Notes: generated by a model from the letters alone, not told the origin. 64,000 nt of DNA from Murimonas intestini (GCA_003148945.1 QGGY01000001.1:124001-188000); one strand, 5' to 3'. Shown: positions 8,577 to 17,699, counted from the stretch's first letter. Numbers and translations: made by a program.

Positions 8577-9521
8577 ATGAATAAAAAATTGAGGATAGCA
8601 GTAGTACAGGCAGCCTATTCAGGGTACGATGTGGAGAGCAATAAGACTAAAGGAATCCAGCTTGTCATGAAAGCGAAGGATATGGGGGCAGATCTTGTGC
8701 TGTTTCCGGAATGCTGGCTGCATGGCTATAGATTTCCTCTGGTGGCAGAGGATGTGACGGCGGAGGAACAGCAGGAACTTGAACACTGTCCCTGTGACTG
8801 GGATGCTCTCAGAAAAAATTCCAGTTACAAGGAATGGGCAGAGGGGGCTTTGGATGAGGAGAGTGAACCTATACGTGAGTTCTGCCGCCTTGCCAGGAGC
8901 CTTTCTGTGGGGATTGTGATGACCTGCTACACAAAAGGCCGGGAGAGGCCAAGGAACAGTGCCTTTTTGATTGATAAATCCGGCGCTGTCAAAATGATAT
9001 ACAGTAAAGTACATACCTGCAGTTTTTCAGTGGAAAGCATGCTGGAAAATGGGGAAGAATTTAAAGTATGTGAGTTTGAGGGTGTCAGGATAGGTATTAT
9101 GATCTGCTATGACAGAGAGTATCCTGAAAGTGCCAGAATACTGATGCTGAAAGGCGCAGAGATCATACTTGTCCCAAATTCGTGCGGCGGGATGAAGCCC
9201 AGGGTAAACGCATTATCTACAAGAGCTTATGAGAATATGACAGGGGTGGTTATGGCAAATGTGGCAGGTAAGGACTGCGGAAGGTCATGTGCATTCACAC
9301 CTGTTGCCTGGGATAAAGAAGGAAAAGAACAGGAAATGACCATGTTTCTGGCAGATGAAGAGTCAGAGGGCATCTATATGGCTGAATATGATATTAATGA
9401 ACTGAGAGCGTACCGCAGCAGTGAGATGATGGGAAATACATTCAGAAGGACGGAAGCCTACGCTGATCTTTTAAAGGCAGCAGTACAAGAGCCTTTTATC
9501 CGTGACAGATGGATAGAATGA
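8577..9521 (+). CDS. Carbon-nitrogen hydrolase (nitrilase/amidase family)
   Basis: Hydrolyses a non-peptide C-N bond, probably an amide. The Glu-Lys-Cys triad is visible: Glu in LVLFPECWLHG, Lys in MIYSKVHTC, and the nucleophile Cys in IGIMICYDREYPES. At 314 residues it is normal for a stand-alone family member. A GTG lies 3 bases upstream at 8574, but AGGAGG at 8564-8569 is spaced 7 bases from ATG 8577, which is the better start. It stands alone between a terminator and the convergent M42 peptidase gene. The acidic, charged segment around residues 60-95 (between the Glu and Lys motifs) is longer than in many relatives. The substrate is not predictable from context. Confidence 0.87.
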   Translation: MNKKLRIAVVQAAYSGYDVESNKTKGIQLVMKAKDMGADLVLFPECWLHGYRFPLVAEDVTAEEQQELEHCPCDWDALRKNSSYKEWAEGALDEESEPIREFCRLARSLSVGIVMTCYTKGRERPRNSAFLIDKSGAVKMIYSKVHTCSFSVESMLENGEEFKVCEFEGVRIGIMICYDREYPESARILMLKGAEIILVPNSCGGMKPRVNALSTRAYENMTGVVMANVAGKDCGRSCAFTPVAWDKEGKEQEMTMFLADEESEGIYMAEYDINELRAYRSSEMMGNTFRRTEAYADLLKAAVQEPFIRDRWIE

Positions 9522-9527
9522 ATGTCG

Positions 9528-9549
9528 CTGGTCACGGAGTGAACAGTAA
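9528..9549. repeat. 22-bp dispersed repeat (inverted copy at 29179-29200)
   Basis: These 22 bases, including TCACGGAGTGAACAGTAA, are the exact reverse complement of 29179-29200. The copy lies between convergent genes and is itself flanked by a short TCGCTG/CAGCGA inverted repeat. Confidence 0.7.
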
Positions 9550-9599
9550 TGAATGACAGCGATGGGACCTCTGCCTCCTGAATTGTTGCATAAATGATT

Positions 9600-10622
9600 T
9601 TAAATATACGCCTTTAATAACAGAAGTGTATTCTCAACCCCGTCGGTATGGCTTCTCTCATACCCGTGTGAGGCATATACGCCGGGGCCGATCAGCCCGT
9701 GGCGGAGGTCATAGCCGGCCTGAAGGGCGGCGCCTGCGTCTGAACCGTAGTGAGGATACACGTCTGCGGCAAAATCGATATTATTATCCTTTGCTGCTTT
9801 TATCAACCCCTTGACGATATCATAGTTGTATGGGCCGTTGCTGTCTTTTACACAGATGGAGACCTGATGCTCCGTGCACTCCAGACCATCGCCCACACAT
9901 CCCATATCCACGGAAAGGATCTCTGTCACATCATCAGGGGTGGAGGCGGAGCCGCCGTGTCCTACTTCCTCAAATACAGTTATATGCTGGTATACCCTGC
10001 GTGTAAGGGAAACATTCTCGTCCTTTAAGTATTTTGCGTAGCCCAGAAGGATAGCGGTACTCAGCTTATCATCCAGAAAACGGCTCTTTATATAGCCGGA
10101 CGGGGTAATTGTTGTGCGCGGGTCAAAGCAGATGTAATTGCCGGTCATGATACCCAGAGCCTCCACATCCTCTTTTGATGAAACAGGCTCATCTATAAGG
10201 ATCTCCATCTCATCAAAGGACCTGGATTTATCATTGAAATCCTTATTGACATGGATAGAGGCATTCTGAAGCTGGAGAGTGCCGGTGTATTCCCTGCCGT
10301 CAAAAGTATAGATCCTGCAGTTTTCGGTCTCTGCATTGTTGGGATTCATCCCTCCCACAGGAGTCATGCGGAGACGGCCGTTTTGTTTGATCTGCGCTGT
10401 CATTCCCCCCAGAGTGTCCACGTGGGCAGTTAATAAAAGGCCATTCCTCTTTCCACCCAGATCTACAAGTACCCCGCCCTTTGTTGTTTTGGCCGGAGAA
10501 TACCCGAGATCTTTGTATTCTTTCATCAGATAATCAGTCACGGCCTGCGTAAAGCCGGAGGGGCTGTCTATTGCCAGCAGGTTCTCAGCCTGTTCTAAAA
10601 TATACTCTGTGTATTTATTCAT
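9600..10622 (-). CDS. M42-family metallopeptidase (glutamyl aminopeptidase-like)
   Basis: A dinuclear-metal aminopeptidase of the M42 family, normally a large cytoplasmic tetrahedral complex that trims peptides. Metal and catalytic residues are visible: His in LLTAHVDTLGG, bridging Asp in SRFLDDKLSTAI, catalytic Glu pair in FEEVGHGGS, Asp in LSVDMGCVG, and a C-terminal His in YERSHTDGVENT. The length of 340 residues is typical. The start has GGAGG just upstream on the minus strand. It lies 67 bp downstream of the MerR regulator on the same strand, so the two may be co-transcribed. Preferred residue cannot be inferred. Confidence 0.9.
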   Translation of the reverse strand: MNKYTEYILEQAENLLAIDSPSGFTQAVTDYLMKEYKDLGYSPAKTTKGGVLVDLGGKRNGLLLTAHVDTLGGMTAQIKQNGRLRMTPVGGMNPNNAETENCRIYTFDGREYTGTLQLQNASIHVNKDFNDKSRSFDEMEILIDEPVSSKEDVEALGIMTGNYICFDPRTTITPSGYIKSRFLDDKLSTAILLGYAKYLKDENVSLTRRVYQHITVFEEVGHGGSASTPDDVTEILSVDMGCVGDGLECTEHQVSICVKDSNGPYNYDIVKGLIKAAKDNNIDFAADVYPHYGSDAGAALQAGYDLRHGLIGPGVYASHGYERSHTDGVENTLLLLKAYI

Positions 10623-10689
10623 AATGTCCTCCTGATAGTAATTTTCATATACGGCTCTAATATATCACAACCTTAATTTAAGTACAAGT

Positions 10690-11523
10690 TTACCCGCTGA
10701 TTTCAATTGAAATCTTTGTGAGATACTCGTTTTCATCGGAGACGGCGATTTCATCCAGAACAGCCTCTTTATAAGAAAACATGCCCGGGGTCAGATTTTT
10801 CCTTCTGATATAGGAGAAAAGCTGCTCATAAGCATCAGCGGCATCATAATAATTGCCTCTCAAGTATGTTACGGCGTACAGCCCGGCAGGCTTTTTGCAG
10901 CAGGGATGGCCTTCGGGGGCAGAATGTACTTTAGTAAAAAAATGTGCATAAGTATCCAGATGCCCTTCCATCAGACTGCGTGTAGTGAGCATTGCCCCGT
11001 AGGGATGTCCCATATTAAGTGAATGGCTCCGGCAGTAGCCGATATGTTCGCAGATGGTCCTGATTATGATATCATGGTCATTAGTGTCAATGCGGGGGCT
11101 GATGATCAGATATTCCTCGGGCATCTCTTCAAGGCTGATAGAGGCGGAGTCCATGCATTTGGGCGTCTCGCTTAGATCCACCAGTTCTATCTTTGTCTGA
11201 ATGACCTGCTGGATACGTTTCAGCCGGTCCAGTTCCTGCCTGATCTTTTCCTGCTGTTCTAAAAGCAGGGTCTTTAAAGCAGCAGGACTGCGGCAGTCAA
11301 TATATTCTTTTATTTCTTTTAAAGGCATACCGATTTCCCGCAGACAGGTAATTGTAAAAAAGACATCGCACTGGCTCTCGCTGTAATACCGGTAGCCTTT
11401 TTCGTCTGTCCAGGCAGGAGAAAAGAGGCCGATCTCATCATAATGGAACAGGGTGCGTTTATTTGTACCGCATAAACTGGCAAATTCCCCTGTTTTTATG
11501 CATGGTGTGTTGAATTTCTGCAT
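10690..11523 (-). CDS. MerR-family regulator with GyrI-like effector domain
   Basis: A transcription factor that activates by twisting promoters with a long spacer. The N-terminal winged helix begins KTGEFASLCGTNKRTLFHYDEIGLF, with the family motif YRYYSESQCDVFFTI. A dimerisation coiled coil spans about residues 80-120. The C-terminal ~150 residues look like a GyrI/BmrR-type small-molecule pocket (YLIISPRID, PAGLYAVTYLRGNYYDAADAYEQL). GGAGG precedes the start. The gene diverges from the aminotransferase operon, and a MerR-type operator lies between them at 11546-11562, so autoregulation and control of that operon are likely. The effector is probably a hydrophobic or cationic molecule; that is inference from the domain only. 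Confidence 0.9.
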   Translation of the reverse strand: MQKFNTPCIKTGEFASLCGTNKRTLFHYDEIGLFSPAWTDEKGYRYYSESQCDVFFTITCLREIGMPLKEIKEYIDCRSPAALKTLLLEQQEKIRQELDRLKRIQQVIQTKIELVDLSETPKCMDSASISLEEMPEEYLIISPRIDTNDHDIIIRTICEHIGYCRSHSLNMGHPYGAMLTTRSLMEGHLDTYAHFFTKVHSAPEGHPCCKKPAGLYAVTYLRGNYYDAADAYEQLFSYIRRKNLTPGMFSYKEAVLDEIAVSDENEYLTKISIEISG

Positions 11524-11540
11524 AAATATACAATTCCTCC

Positions 11541-11571
11541 TTGACTATACCGTAACGGTATACTTTATTAT
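11541..11571 (+). promoter_or_regulatory. MerR-type promoter with 19-bp spacer and central palindrome
   Basis: TTGACT (11541-11546) and TATTAT (11566-11571) are 19 bp apart instead of 17. The 17-bp palindrome TATACCGTAACGGTATA (11546-11562), perfect around its central base, fills the spacer. This is the known architecture of MerR-activated promoters. It faces the aminotransferase gene at 11663. Confidence 0.85.
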
Positions 11572-11662
11572 AAAAGCGCTGTAAAAATAAGTCAATAAAA
11601 GTAATGTAAATAACGCTGCTGAATAATTACATATAAATATTTCTATCAGGAGGAAAGAATCA

Positions 11663-12841
11663 ATGCCAAAATTAAGTGACAGGGTCGGTACATTTACCGA
11701 TTCCGTGATCAGGAGAATGACGCGAATCAGCGATGAATATGGAGCTATTAATCTTTCACAGGGGTTTCCTGATTTTGACCCGCCAAAAGAAATTATGGAT
11801 GCCCTGGCAAAAGCGGCATATGCAGGACCTCACCAGTACTCCGTGACTTTTGGGGCTGAGAATTTCAGGGAGGCGCTGGCCCGCAAGCAGGGACGCGCCA
11901 TCGGAAGAGAGATTGATCCTGAAACAGAAATCGTGGTTACCTGCGGCGGTACAGAAGCTATGATGTGCGCCATGATGACTATCTGTAATCCCGGCGATAA
12001 GGTGATGGTGTTTTCTCCATTTTATGAGAATTACGGAGCTGATGCCATCCTCTCAGGCGCAGAGCCGGTCTATATTCCGCTGGTCCCTCCTGAATATGGA
12101 TTTGATATCTCATTAGTAGAAGAAGGATTTAAGAATGGGGCAAAGGCCATTATTGTCTGCAACCCATCCAATCCCTGCGGAAAAGTATTCTCCAGGGAGG
12201 AATTGACTGCCATCGGAGAACTGGCTGTAAAATATGATGCTTTCGTAGTCACTGACGAAGTTTATGAGCACATGGTATATGCGCCGAACCGCCATACATG
12301 CATGGCATCTATCCCTGGAATGTATGAGCATACCATAACATGTAATTCCCTTTCTAAGACATACTCCATTACAGGGTGGCGTCTCGGATACCTGATAGGG
12401 CCGGAGGAAGTGATAGAGTCTGCCAAGAAGGTCCATGATTTCCTTACAGTGGGGGCAGCGGCCCCTCTTCAGGAGGCAGCAGTGACAGGGCTTAATTTCC
12501 CTGAATCTTATTATGAAGAGCTTCTTGAAGTTTATACTAAGAAGAGGGCATATTTTCTGGAGGGGCTTGACAGGATCGGCCTGAAGCATAATGTGCCCCA
12601 GGGAACTTATTTTGTCCTGATCGATATCCAGGCGTTTCTGGATCTGCCGCAGTTTAGCGGATATACAGACCTGGAATTCTGCGAGTGGATGATAAAGAAT
12701 ATCAAAGTGGCGGCAGTGCCGGGGTCCAGCTTCTTTAAAGAAGAGGTGAATAACCTGATAAGACTCCATTTTGCAAGAGAAGAAAAGACGATGGATGAGG
12801 CGCTTGCCCGTCTTGCCAAATTACAGGAGCTGTTGAAATGA
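11663..12841 (+). CDS. Pyridoxal-phosphate aminotransferase, class I/II
   Basis: A fold-type I aminotransferase (AspC/PatA-like) that moves an amino group between an amino acid and a 2-oxo acid. Motifs: N-terminal NLSQGFPDFDPP, cofactor-binding CNPSNPCGKV, VTDEVYEH, the PLP lysine in SLSKTYSITGWRLGY, and the substrate-carboxylate Arg in RLHFAREE. The length of 392 residues is normal. GGAGGAAAG precedes ATG 11663. Its last bases overlap the dehydrogenase start (ATGA), so the two are translationally coupled, under the MerR-type promoter. The substrate is unknown, but coupling to a dehydrogenase suggests the oxo acid is reduced next, or the alcohol oxidised first. Confidence 0.9.
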   Translation: MPKLSDRVGTFTDSVIRRMTRISDEYGAINLSQGFPDFDPPKEIMDALAKAAYAGPHQYSVTFGAENFREALARKQGRAIGREIDPETEIVVTCGGTEAMMCAMMTICNPGDKVMVFSPFYENYGADAILSGAEPVYIPLVPPEYGFDISLVEEGFKNGAKAIIVCNPSNPCGKVFSREELTAIGELAVKYDAFVVTDEVYEHMVYAPNRHTCMASIPGMYEHTITCNSLSKTYSITGWRLGYLIGPEEVIESAKKVHDFLTVGAAAPLQEAAVTGLNFPESYYEELLEVYTKKRAYFLEGLDRIGLKHNVPQGTYFVLIDIQAFLDLPQFSGYTDLEFCEWMIKNIKVAAVPGSSFFKEEVNNLIRLHFAREEKTMDEALARLAKLQELLK

Positions 12842-13911
12842 AAACTTATTCAGTCTGTTTCACAAATTATACAATAGGCGGTGAGGCATATGAACATGTT
12901 CCCGCAGTCTGCGGTTTTTATGGCAGAAGAGTCCTGCTGGTAGCGGGAGAGAAGGCGCTTTGTGCAGCCGGGGATAAGCTGGCCCTGTCCATAAAGAATT
13001 CCGGTCTTGAAATAGTCAGGACTGTGATATTTAAAGGAGACTGTACATATTCCCAGATCGGGAAATGTGCTGAAATTGCAGGAGAATGCCAGGCGGAAAT
13101 GATATTCGGACTGGGAGGCGGCAAAGCGCTGGATACTGCTAAAGGCGCGGCATTTAAGGTCGGTCTGCCTGTGTTTACCTTTCCAACAATCGCGGCTACA
13201 TGTGCTGCCGCTACAGCTCTGTCAGTAGTCTATAAAGAGGATGGGAATTTTGACAGCTTTTATTTCTATGAGAGGCCTGCCAGACATTGCTTTATAGACC
13301 TGCAGGTGATAGCAGATGCGCCGTTTCAGTATCTGAGAGCGGGCATGGGAGATACGATCGGCAAATTTTTTGAATGCCACTTTGCGGCCAGGGGAGATAA
13401 GCTGGACCACAATTCAGCGCTGGGCAGGGAAATCAGCAATATGTGCTATGAACCGCTACTGGAGCACGGTGTACAGGCGCTTAAGGACTGCCGGGAGCAC
13501 AGAGCTTCCTACGAACTGCAGCAGGCTGTGCTGGCCAATATTGTGAGCACCGGTATGGTATCTCTCATGGTGCTGGATGATTATAACTGTGCAGTTGCCC
13601 ATTCTGTCTATTATGGACTTGTCCTTCTGCCGGGATTTGAGGAGGCTTACCTGCACGGTGATGTAGTGGCTTATGGTGTGCTGGTCCAGCTGGCTGTGGA
13701 CGGGCAGGAAGAGGAAATGTGCCGGCTGAAAGGATTTCTGACAGAGCTTGGGATACCGTCTTCATTAAAACAGATGAATGTAAAGCTTGAGCGGGAATAC
13801 CTGCGGGATGTGTTAAAGGAGATCGTGGAAGGCCCTGATATGGAGCATATCCCCTATAAGGTCACAGAAGATATGATATTTGCCGCTATGGAAAAGGTGG
13901 AGCGGCTGTAG
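12838..13911 (+). CDS. Iron-containing alcohol dehydrogenase family (GldA-like)
   Basis: An NAD(P)-dependent metal dehydrogenase of the glycerol-dehydrogenase branch. The nucleotide-binding motif is FGLGGGKALDTAK near residue 95. Metal ligands are Asp in AGMGDTIGKFFE, His in NCAVAHSVYYG and His in AYLHGDVVAYG. The 357-residue length fits. The start ATG overlaps the aminotransferase stop by 4 bp. It is followed 11 bp later by the YjiH-type membrane gene. The substrate is not known; the context (aminotransferase plus permease) argues for an amino-acid-derived hydroxy compound rather than glycerol. Confidence 0.87.
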   Translation: MKTYSVCFTNYTIGGEAYEHVPAVCGFYGRRVLLVAGEKALCAAGDKLALSIKNSGLEIVRTVIFKGDCTYSQIGKCAEIAGECQAEMIFGLGGGKALDTAKGAAFKVGLPVFTFPTIAATCAAATALSVVYKEDGNFDSFYFYERPARHCFIDLQVIADAPFQYLRAGMGDTIGKFFECHFAARGDKLDHNSALGREISNMCYEPLLEHGVQALKDCREHRASYELQQAVLANIVSTGMVSLMVLDDYNCAVAHSVYYGLVLLPGFEEAYLHGDVVAYGVLVQLAVDGQEEEMCRLKGFLTELGIPSSLKQMNVKLEREYLRDVLKEIVEGPDMEHIPYKVTEDMIFAAMEKVERL

Positions 13912-13922
13912 AGGAGAGAAAA

Positions 13923-15269
13923 ATGGAGCATTCAAGCGTTAATGTAAAGAATTTATCGAAATTCATCCTGTGTTCTGCATTTGGTGTAGTGATGTTTCTT
14001 GTGCCTATACCACAGGGAGAATCCTTCACAACCCTGCTGGACTTTTTGAAATCCGGCCTCAAGACCCTGCTTGGTCCGGGGCTGAATTATATGATTGCAG
14101 GCCTGCTTGTATTATCAGCGGTCATGAGCCTGATTGATCATTTTTTTAAGCCTGATTTTATCAGAAAGAATCATTACATGACAAAAGCATTTACAACTAC
14201 GCCCCTCTATCTTGTCTCAAAGGTAATAGGCGCGGTGTTTGCATGCATGGTGGTTTTCGGGGCCGGACCGAAAATTGTCACCTCTGCTGACACTGGAGCT
14301 ACGATCATAGATCTGTGCGGGACACTTTTCTGTATTGTTGTGGCATTCAGCTTTATTCTGCCCTTTCTCACGGACTGCGGCATAATGGAGTTTTTAGGAG
14401 TGCTCTTAAGGCCTGTTGTGCGCCCACTGTTTCATGTGCCGGGCAGGGCGTCTGTAGACCTGATGGCCTCCTGGTTCGGTGCATCAAATGCAGCGGTCAT
14501 TCTGACACGGGAACAGTACATGAAGGGATTCTATACGAAAAGAGAAGCAGGTTATATCATGACAAACTTTTCTATAGTTTCTATCCCCTTTTGCCTTATG
14601 GTGGCAAATACTGTGGGGATTGACAATCTTTTTCCGGCTTTTTACCTGTGTATCTGTATAGTGGGAATTATCCTTGCGGTGATTATTGCCAGGATACCTC
14701 CTATCAGGACGATCCCGAATACATATAAGGAAGAAGTGGGAAATCAGCTGAGTGAGGATGTTCCTCAGGAAAAGGGTATATTTGCATATGCAGTGGAGCT
14801 AAGCTGCAAGAGGGCTGAAAAATTCAGTATCAGATCAGTTGCTTCCAGCGGTTTTGAGGTTGTCGTAGGTATGCTCTTTGACCTTATTCCGATTGTAGTG
14901 TCATGGGGGACTGTTGCACTTATCATAGCTACGTATACGCCTGTATTTGAGTGGCTCTCTTATCCTATGGGGATGTATCTGCAGCTCTTTGGTGTAGAGG
15001 AAGCGTTTGCGGCTGCTCCGGCAACTCTTGTCGGCTTCACGGATATGTTCATCCCTGCGCTGCTGATCACAGGCCTTACATCAGTGAAGACAAAATTTAT
15101 TATCGGTGTGCTCTCGCTGATACAGATCATCTACCTGACAGAGGTAGGCACCATTATTATTAAGAGTGAGGTTCCGCTGAATCTCTGGAAACTCTTCCTG
15201 ATCTTCCTGGAAAGGACGATTATCGCCATACCTGTAATCGTCCTGCTGGCGAATCTGTTTATCAGATAA
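13923..15269 (+). CDS. YjiH-family membrane protein (nucleoside-recognition/gate domains)
   Basis: A polytopic inner-membrane protein of 448 residues with about ten hydrophobic segments. It belongs to the YjiH/spore-maturation-like group with gate domains (for example FGASNAAVILTREQYMKGFYTKREAGYI and the repeat-like FEVVVGMLFDLIPIVVSWGTVALI). The molecular function of this family is not settled; transport of a small organic molecule is the common guess. GGAGAG lies just upstream of ATG 13923. It is the last gene of the MerR-controlled unit, closed by the terminator at 15286-15337, so it probably imports or exports the substrate or product of the two enzymes. Confidence 0.8.
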   Translation: MEHSSVNVKNLSKFILCSAFGVVMFLVPIPQGESFTTLLDFLKSGLKTLLGPGLNYMIAGLLVLSAVMSLIDHFFKPDFIRKNHYMTKAFTTTPLYLVSKVIGAVFACMVVFGAGPKIVTSADTGATIIDLCGTLFCIVVAFSFILPFLTDCGIMEFLGVLLRPVVRPLFHVPGRASVDLMASWFGASNAAVILTREQYMKGFYTKREAGYIMTNFSIVSIPFCLMVANTVGIDNLFPAFYLCICIVGIILAVIIARIPPIRTIPNTYKEEVGNQLSEDVPQEKGIFAYAVELSCKRAEKFSIRSVASSGFEVVVGMLFDLIPIVVSWGTVALIIATYTPVFEWLSYPMGMYLQLFGVEEAFAAAPATLVGFTDMFIPALLITGLTSVKTKFIIGVLSLIQIIYLTEVGTIIIKSEVPLNLWKLFLIFLERTIIAIPVIVLLANLFIR

Positions 15270-15285
15270 ATAATATTACTAAACA

Positions 15286-15337
15286 TAAAAATACCGTTTT
15301 TCAGAGTCTCAGACTTCTGAAAGACGGTATTTTTTTG
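15286..15337 (+). terminator. Rho-independent terminator
   Basis: AAAATACCG pairs with CGGTATTTT, and inner TTTTCAGA pairs with TCTGAAAG, followed by a T run. It closes the aminotransferase-dehydrogenase-YjiH operon. Confidence 0.9.
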
Positions 15338-15432
15338 TCAGCAGCAATATTCCGGCTTCATATTAGTTACACATTGGAATGATATTCTGCCTTCAGTGAT
15401 GTAAATACAAAATTATGAAGGAGGAATATATT

Positions 15433-16806
15433 ATGAATTTTATCAACCGCGCGTGGCTGTACATTGTCAGGAAGAAGGGGAAAAGCACATTGCTTTTTAT
15501 TGTCTTTCTGGTCATGGCCACTTTAGTACTGACGGCTCTGTCACTGGGGAGCGCTTCGGAGACGGCAAGAGAGAATCTGAAGAAAAGCATAGGCGGAAAA
15601 TTTCTTGTGGCCTGTGATTATTCTGAAAATAATCCGTATCTGAAAATTGAACAGAATGAGAACGGGATGCTTATCTATACAACACAGCAGATCTCACCTG
15701 AACTGGTGGAACAGATCAGAAATATAAAAGGTGTTGAATACTGCAGCGCAGAAGATGAATCGCTTGTCACCTGCCCTGATATGAAGTGGTTTGCGGGGAA
15801 TGTCCCCATAGTAGAAGAATTCAGGCAGTCAGCCAAAATCATCGGTACGTGGAAAAGCAGTGAAAACAGCCTGTTTACATCAGGCAGGCTCACTCTTGCG
15901 GAGGGAAGGCATATAACGCCGGAGGATCACAAAAAGGTTCTGATCAGTAAAGACCTGGCTGAGAAAAATGATTTGAAAACAGGTGATACCATACGGACAG
16001 AAAAGGGATTTGATTTAGAAATAGCAGGGCTTTTTATCCCAAGAGAACTTGAAAGCGTCAATGAGCAGGTTACAACTTATGATAAAATACAGAATCTGAT
16101 AATCACAGATCTGTCTGCCCTGGTGGAGATGGAGAATGGGCCGTCTGTACAGGGATTTAAGGAACTGGAAGTGTCTGTTCTGGACCCGGAAGAGATGGAG
16201 AGTATAATGAGTCAGATAAAGGAGATCCAGGGGGTGGACTGGAAAGGATTTACTGTCACGGAAGAAAATGACAGCTATGAAAGTACAGTATCTTCCCTGA
16301 AACAGCTGTCAGGACTTGCATCTGCCTTTCTGGTCATAATACTTGTTGCGAGTGTGGCTGTTCTGTCATTGATCCTCACCTTATGGGCCCGGGGAAGAGT
16401 TCATGAAACAGGTGTGCTCCTCTCGGCAGGGATAAGGAAATCTTCAATTCTGGGCCAGTATATGGCAGAACTGATGCTGATAGCATTTGCTGCATTTTTA
16501 TTATCATATTTCTCATCAAGCGCGGCTGTATCCAGAACAGGTGAGCTTCTGGCGGCAGGACAAAAAGCCTTTGGGGTACAGGAGGAAGATGAGGGAGCGG
16601 ATGCAGGCAGTAGGGGAGGCTCAGGCATAGGTACACAGGATGGGATCAGGGAGATGGGGCCCGCAGATCTGGAGGTTACTGTACAGCTAAAGGATATGAT
16701 CCTTCTTTTTCTGGCAGGGCTGGCTGTTATTTCCATTTCAGCCGGTATTGCATCCGTCTCTGTCATGAGACTGAAGCCCCGGGAGATATTGGCTAAGATG
16801 AGCTGA
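15433..16806 (+). CDS. ABC transporter permease, FtsX/MacB type
   Basis: The membrane subunit of a mechanotransmission-type ABC system. There is one N-terminal membrane helix (LLFIVFLVMATLVLTALSLG), a ~270-residue extracytoplasmic domain, then three C-terminal helices of the FtsX domain ending MRLKPREILAKMS. Between the second and third C-terminal helices is an unusual Gly/Asp/Glu-rich insert (EEDEGADAGSRGGSGIG). ATG 15433 has GGAGGAATATATT before it and gives 457 residues. An ATPase gene follows 64 bp later. Such pairs export lipids or peptides or relay envelope signals; which applies here is not visible. No two-component system is adjacent. Confidence 0.85.
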   Translation: MNFINRAWLYIVRKKGKSTLLFIVFLVMATLVLTALSLGSASETARENLKKSIGGKFLVACDYSENNPYLKIEQNENGMLIYTTQQISPELVEQIRNIKGVEYCSAEDESLVTCPDMKWFAGNVPIVEEFRQSAKIIGTWKSSENSLFTSGRLTLAEGRHITPEDHKKVLISKDLAEKNDLKTGDTIRTEKGFDLEIAGLFIPRELESVNEQVTTYDKIQNLIITDLSALVEMENGPSVQGFKELEVSVLDPEEMESIMSQIKEIQGVDWKGFTVTEENDSYESTVSSLKQLSGLASAFLVIILVASVAVLSLILTLWARGRVHETGVLLSAGIRKSSILGQYMAELMLIAFAAFLLSYFSSSAAVSRTGELLAAGQKAFGVQEEDEGADAGSRGGSGIGTQDGIREMGPADLEVTVQLKDMILLFLAGLAVISISAGIASVSVMRLKPREILAKMS

Positions 16807-16870
16807 GCCAGGGGCGTTTTACCGCCGGGTATATTAAAACAAGAGAGATAATAGAAAGGATGAAAATAAT

Positions 16871-17503
16871 ATGAGTATATTGGAGCTGCAGGAAATTACG
16901 TATACATATGATAATAAACAGTATGTTTTGAGAGGTATCAATGCAAAGATGGAGGCAGGAAAGATGTATGCCATCCTGGGACCTTCCGGGTGCGGGAAAA
17001 CCACACTGCTTTCTCTGCTGGGCGGTCTGGACAGTCCGTCAAACGGCAGGGTTCTGTTTGACGGAACAGATATTGAACAGACTGGTTTGGATGAACACAG
17101 AAGAAAACATGTTTCTTTTGTGTTTCAGACGTATAACCTGATTGATTACATGACGCCCCAGGAAAATGTAAGGCTGATTGCCAGGAAGCCTCCTCTGCCG
17201 TATCTGGAGAGGCTGGGGCTTACAAAGGATGAGGCAAAACGGAATGTGCTGAAGCTCTCGGGCGGGCAGCAGCAGCGTGTGGCCATTGCCAGGGCGCTGG
17301 CATCTGAGGCTCCGGTCATCCTGGCAGATGAACCCACGGGAAATCTGGATGCAGATACGGCACAGGATATTGCGGAAATCCTTAAGGAGAGCGCTCATGA
17401 GGAAGGCAAATGTGTGGTGATCGTTACACACTCGAATGAGCTGGCAGAACAGGCCGATGCAGTGTTCAGCCTGAAATATGGCAAACTGCAGACTATCATT
17501 TAA
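16871..17503 (+). CDS. ABC transporter ATP-binding protein (MacB/LolD type)
   Basis: The ATPase partner of the preceding FtsX-type permease. Walker A is GPSGCGKTT (near residue 38), the Q-loop follows in [13 protein letters not shown], the signature is [15 protein letters not shown], Walker B is [12 protein letters not shown], and the switch His is in IVTHSNELA. At 210 residues it is a compact LolD-like domain. The segment after the Q-loop is shorter than in most relatives (~220-230 residues). An ATG with AGAAAGGA upstream supports the start. Downstream is a ~200-bp gap with the regulatory region of the 5-oxoprolinase operon. Confidence 0.9.
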   Translation: MSILELQEITYTYDNKQYVLRGINAKMEAGKMYAILGPSGCGKTTLLSLLGGLDSPSNGRVLFDGTDIEQTGLDEHRRKHVSFVFQTYNLIDYMTPQENVRLIARKPPLPYLERLGLTKDEAKRNVLKLSGGQQQRVAIARALASEAPVILADEPTGNLDADTAQDIAEILKESAHEEGKCVVIVTHSNELAEQADAVFSLKYGKLQTII

Positions 17504-17596
17504 AATCGCCGTTTCGCGCTTCAGACTTAGCCTGCATCATATATCACTCAGACTTTTGTCAATTTTCAGGACTGATGCGATTTTTACAGTATAAAT

Positions 17597-17627
17597 GGAT
17601 ATACTCAAGCATAGAGCATGTATATCC
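17597..17627. promoter_or_regulatory. Inverted repeat upstream of the 5-oxoprolinase operon promoter
   Basis: GGATATAC (17597-17604) and GTATATCC (17620-17627) are perfect 8-bp arms around a 15-bp spacer. They end 10 bp before the -35 box at 17638, the position expected of an activator or repressor site. A weak GCATCA/TGATGC hairpin with T run (17534-17585) just upstream may end the ABC transcript. Confidence 0.5.
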
Positions 17628-17637
17628 CAGATAAATA

Positions 17638-17666
17638 TTGCACAAATTGTATTAATTGTATATAAT
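17638..17666 (+). promoter_or_regulatory. Sigma-A-type promoter of the 5-oxoprolinase operon
   Basis: TTGCAC (17638-17643) and TATAAT (17661-17666) have a 17-bp spacer. The pair lies 33 bp before the ATG at 17700. Confidence 0.8.
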
Positions 17667-17699
17667 CAATATGAAAATGAGAAAAAAGGAGAGTGTAAA

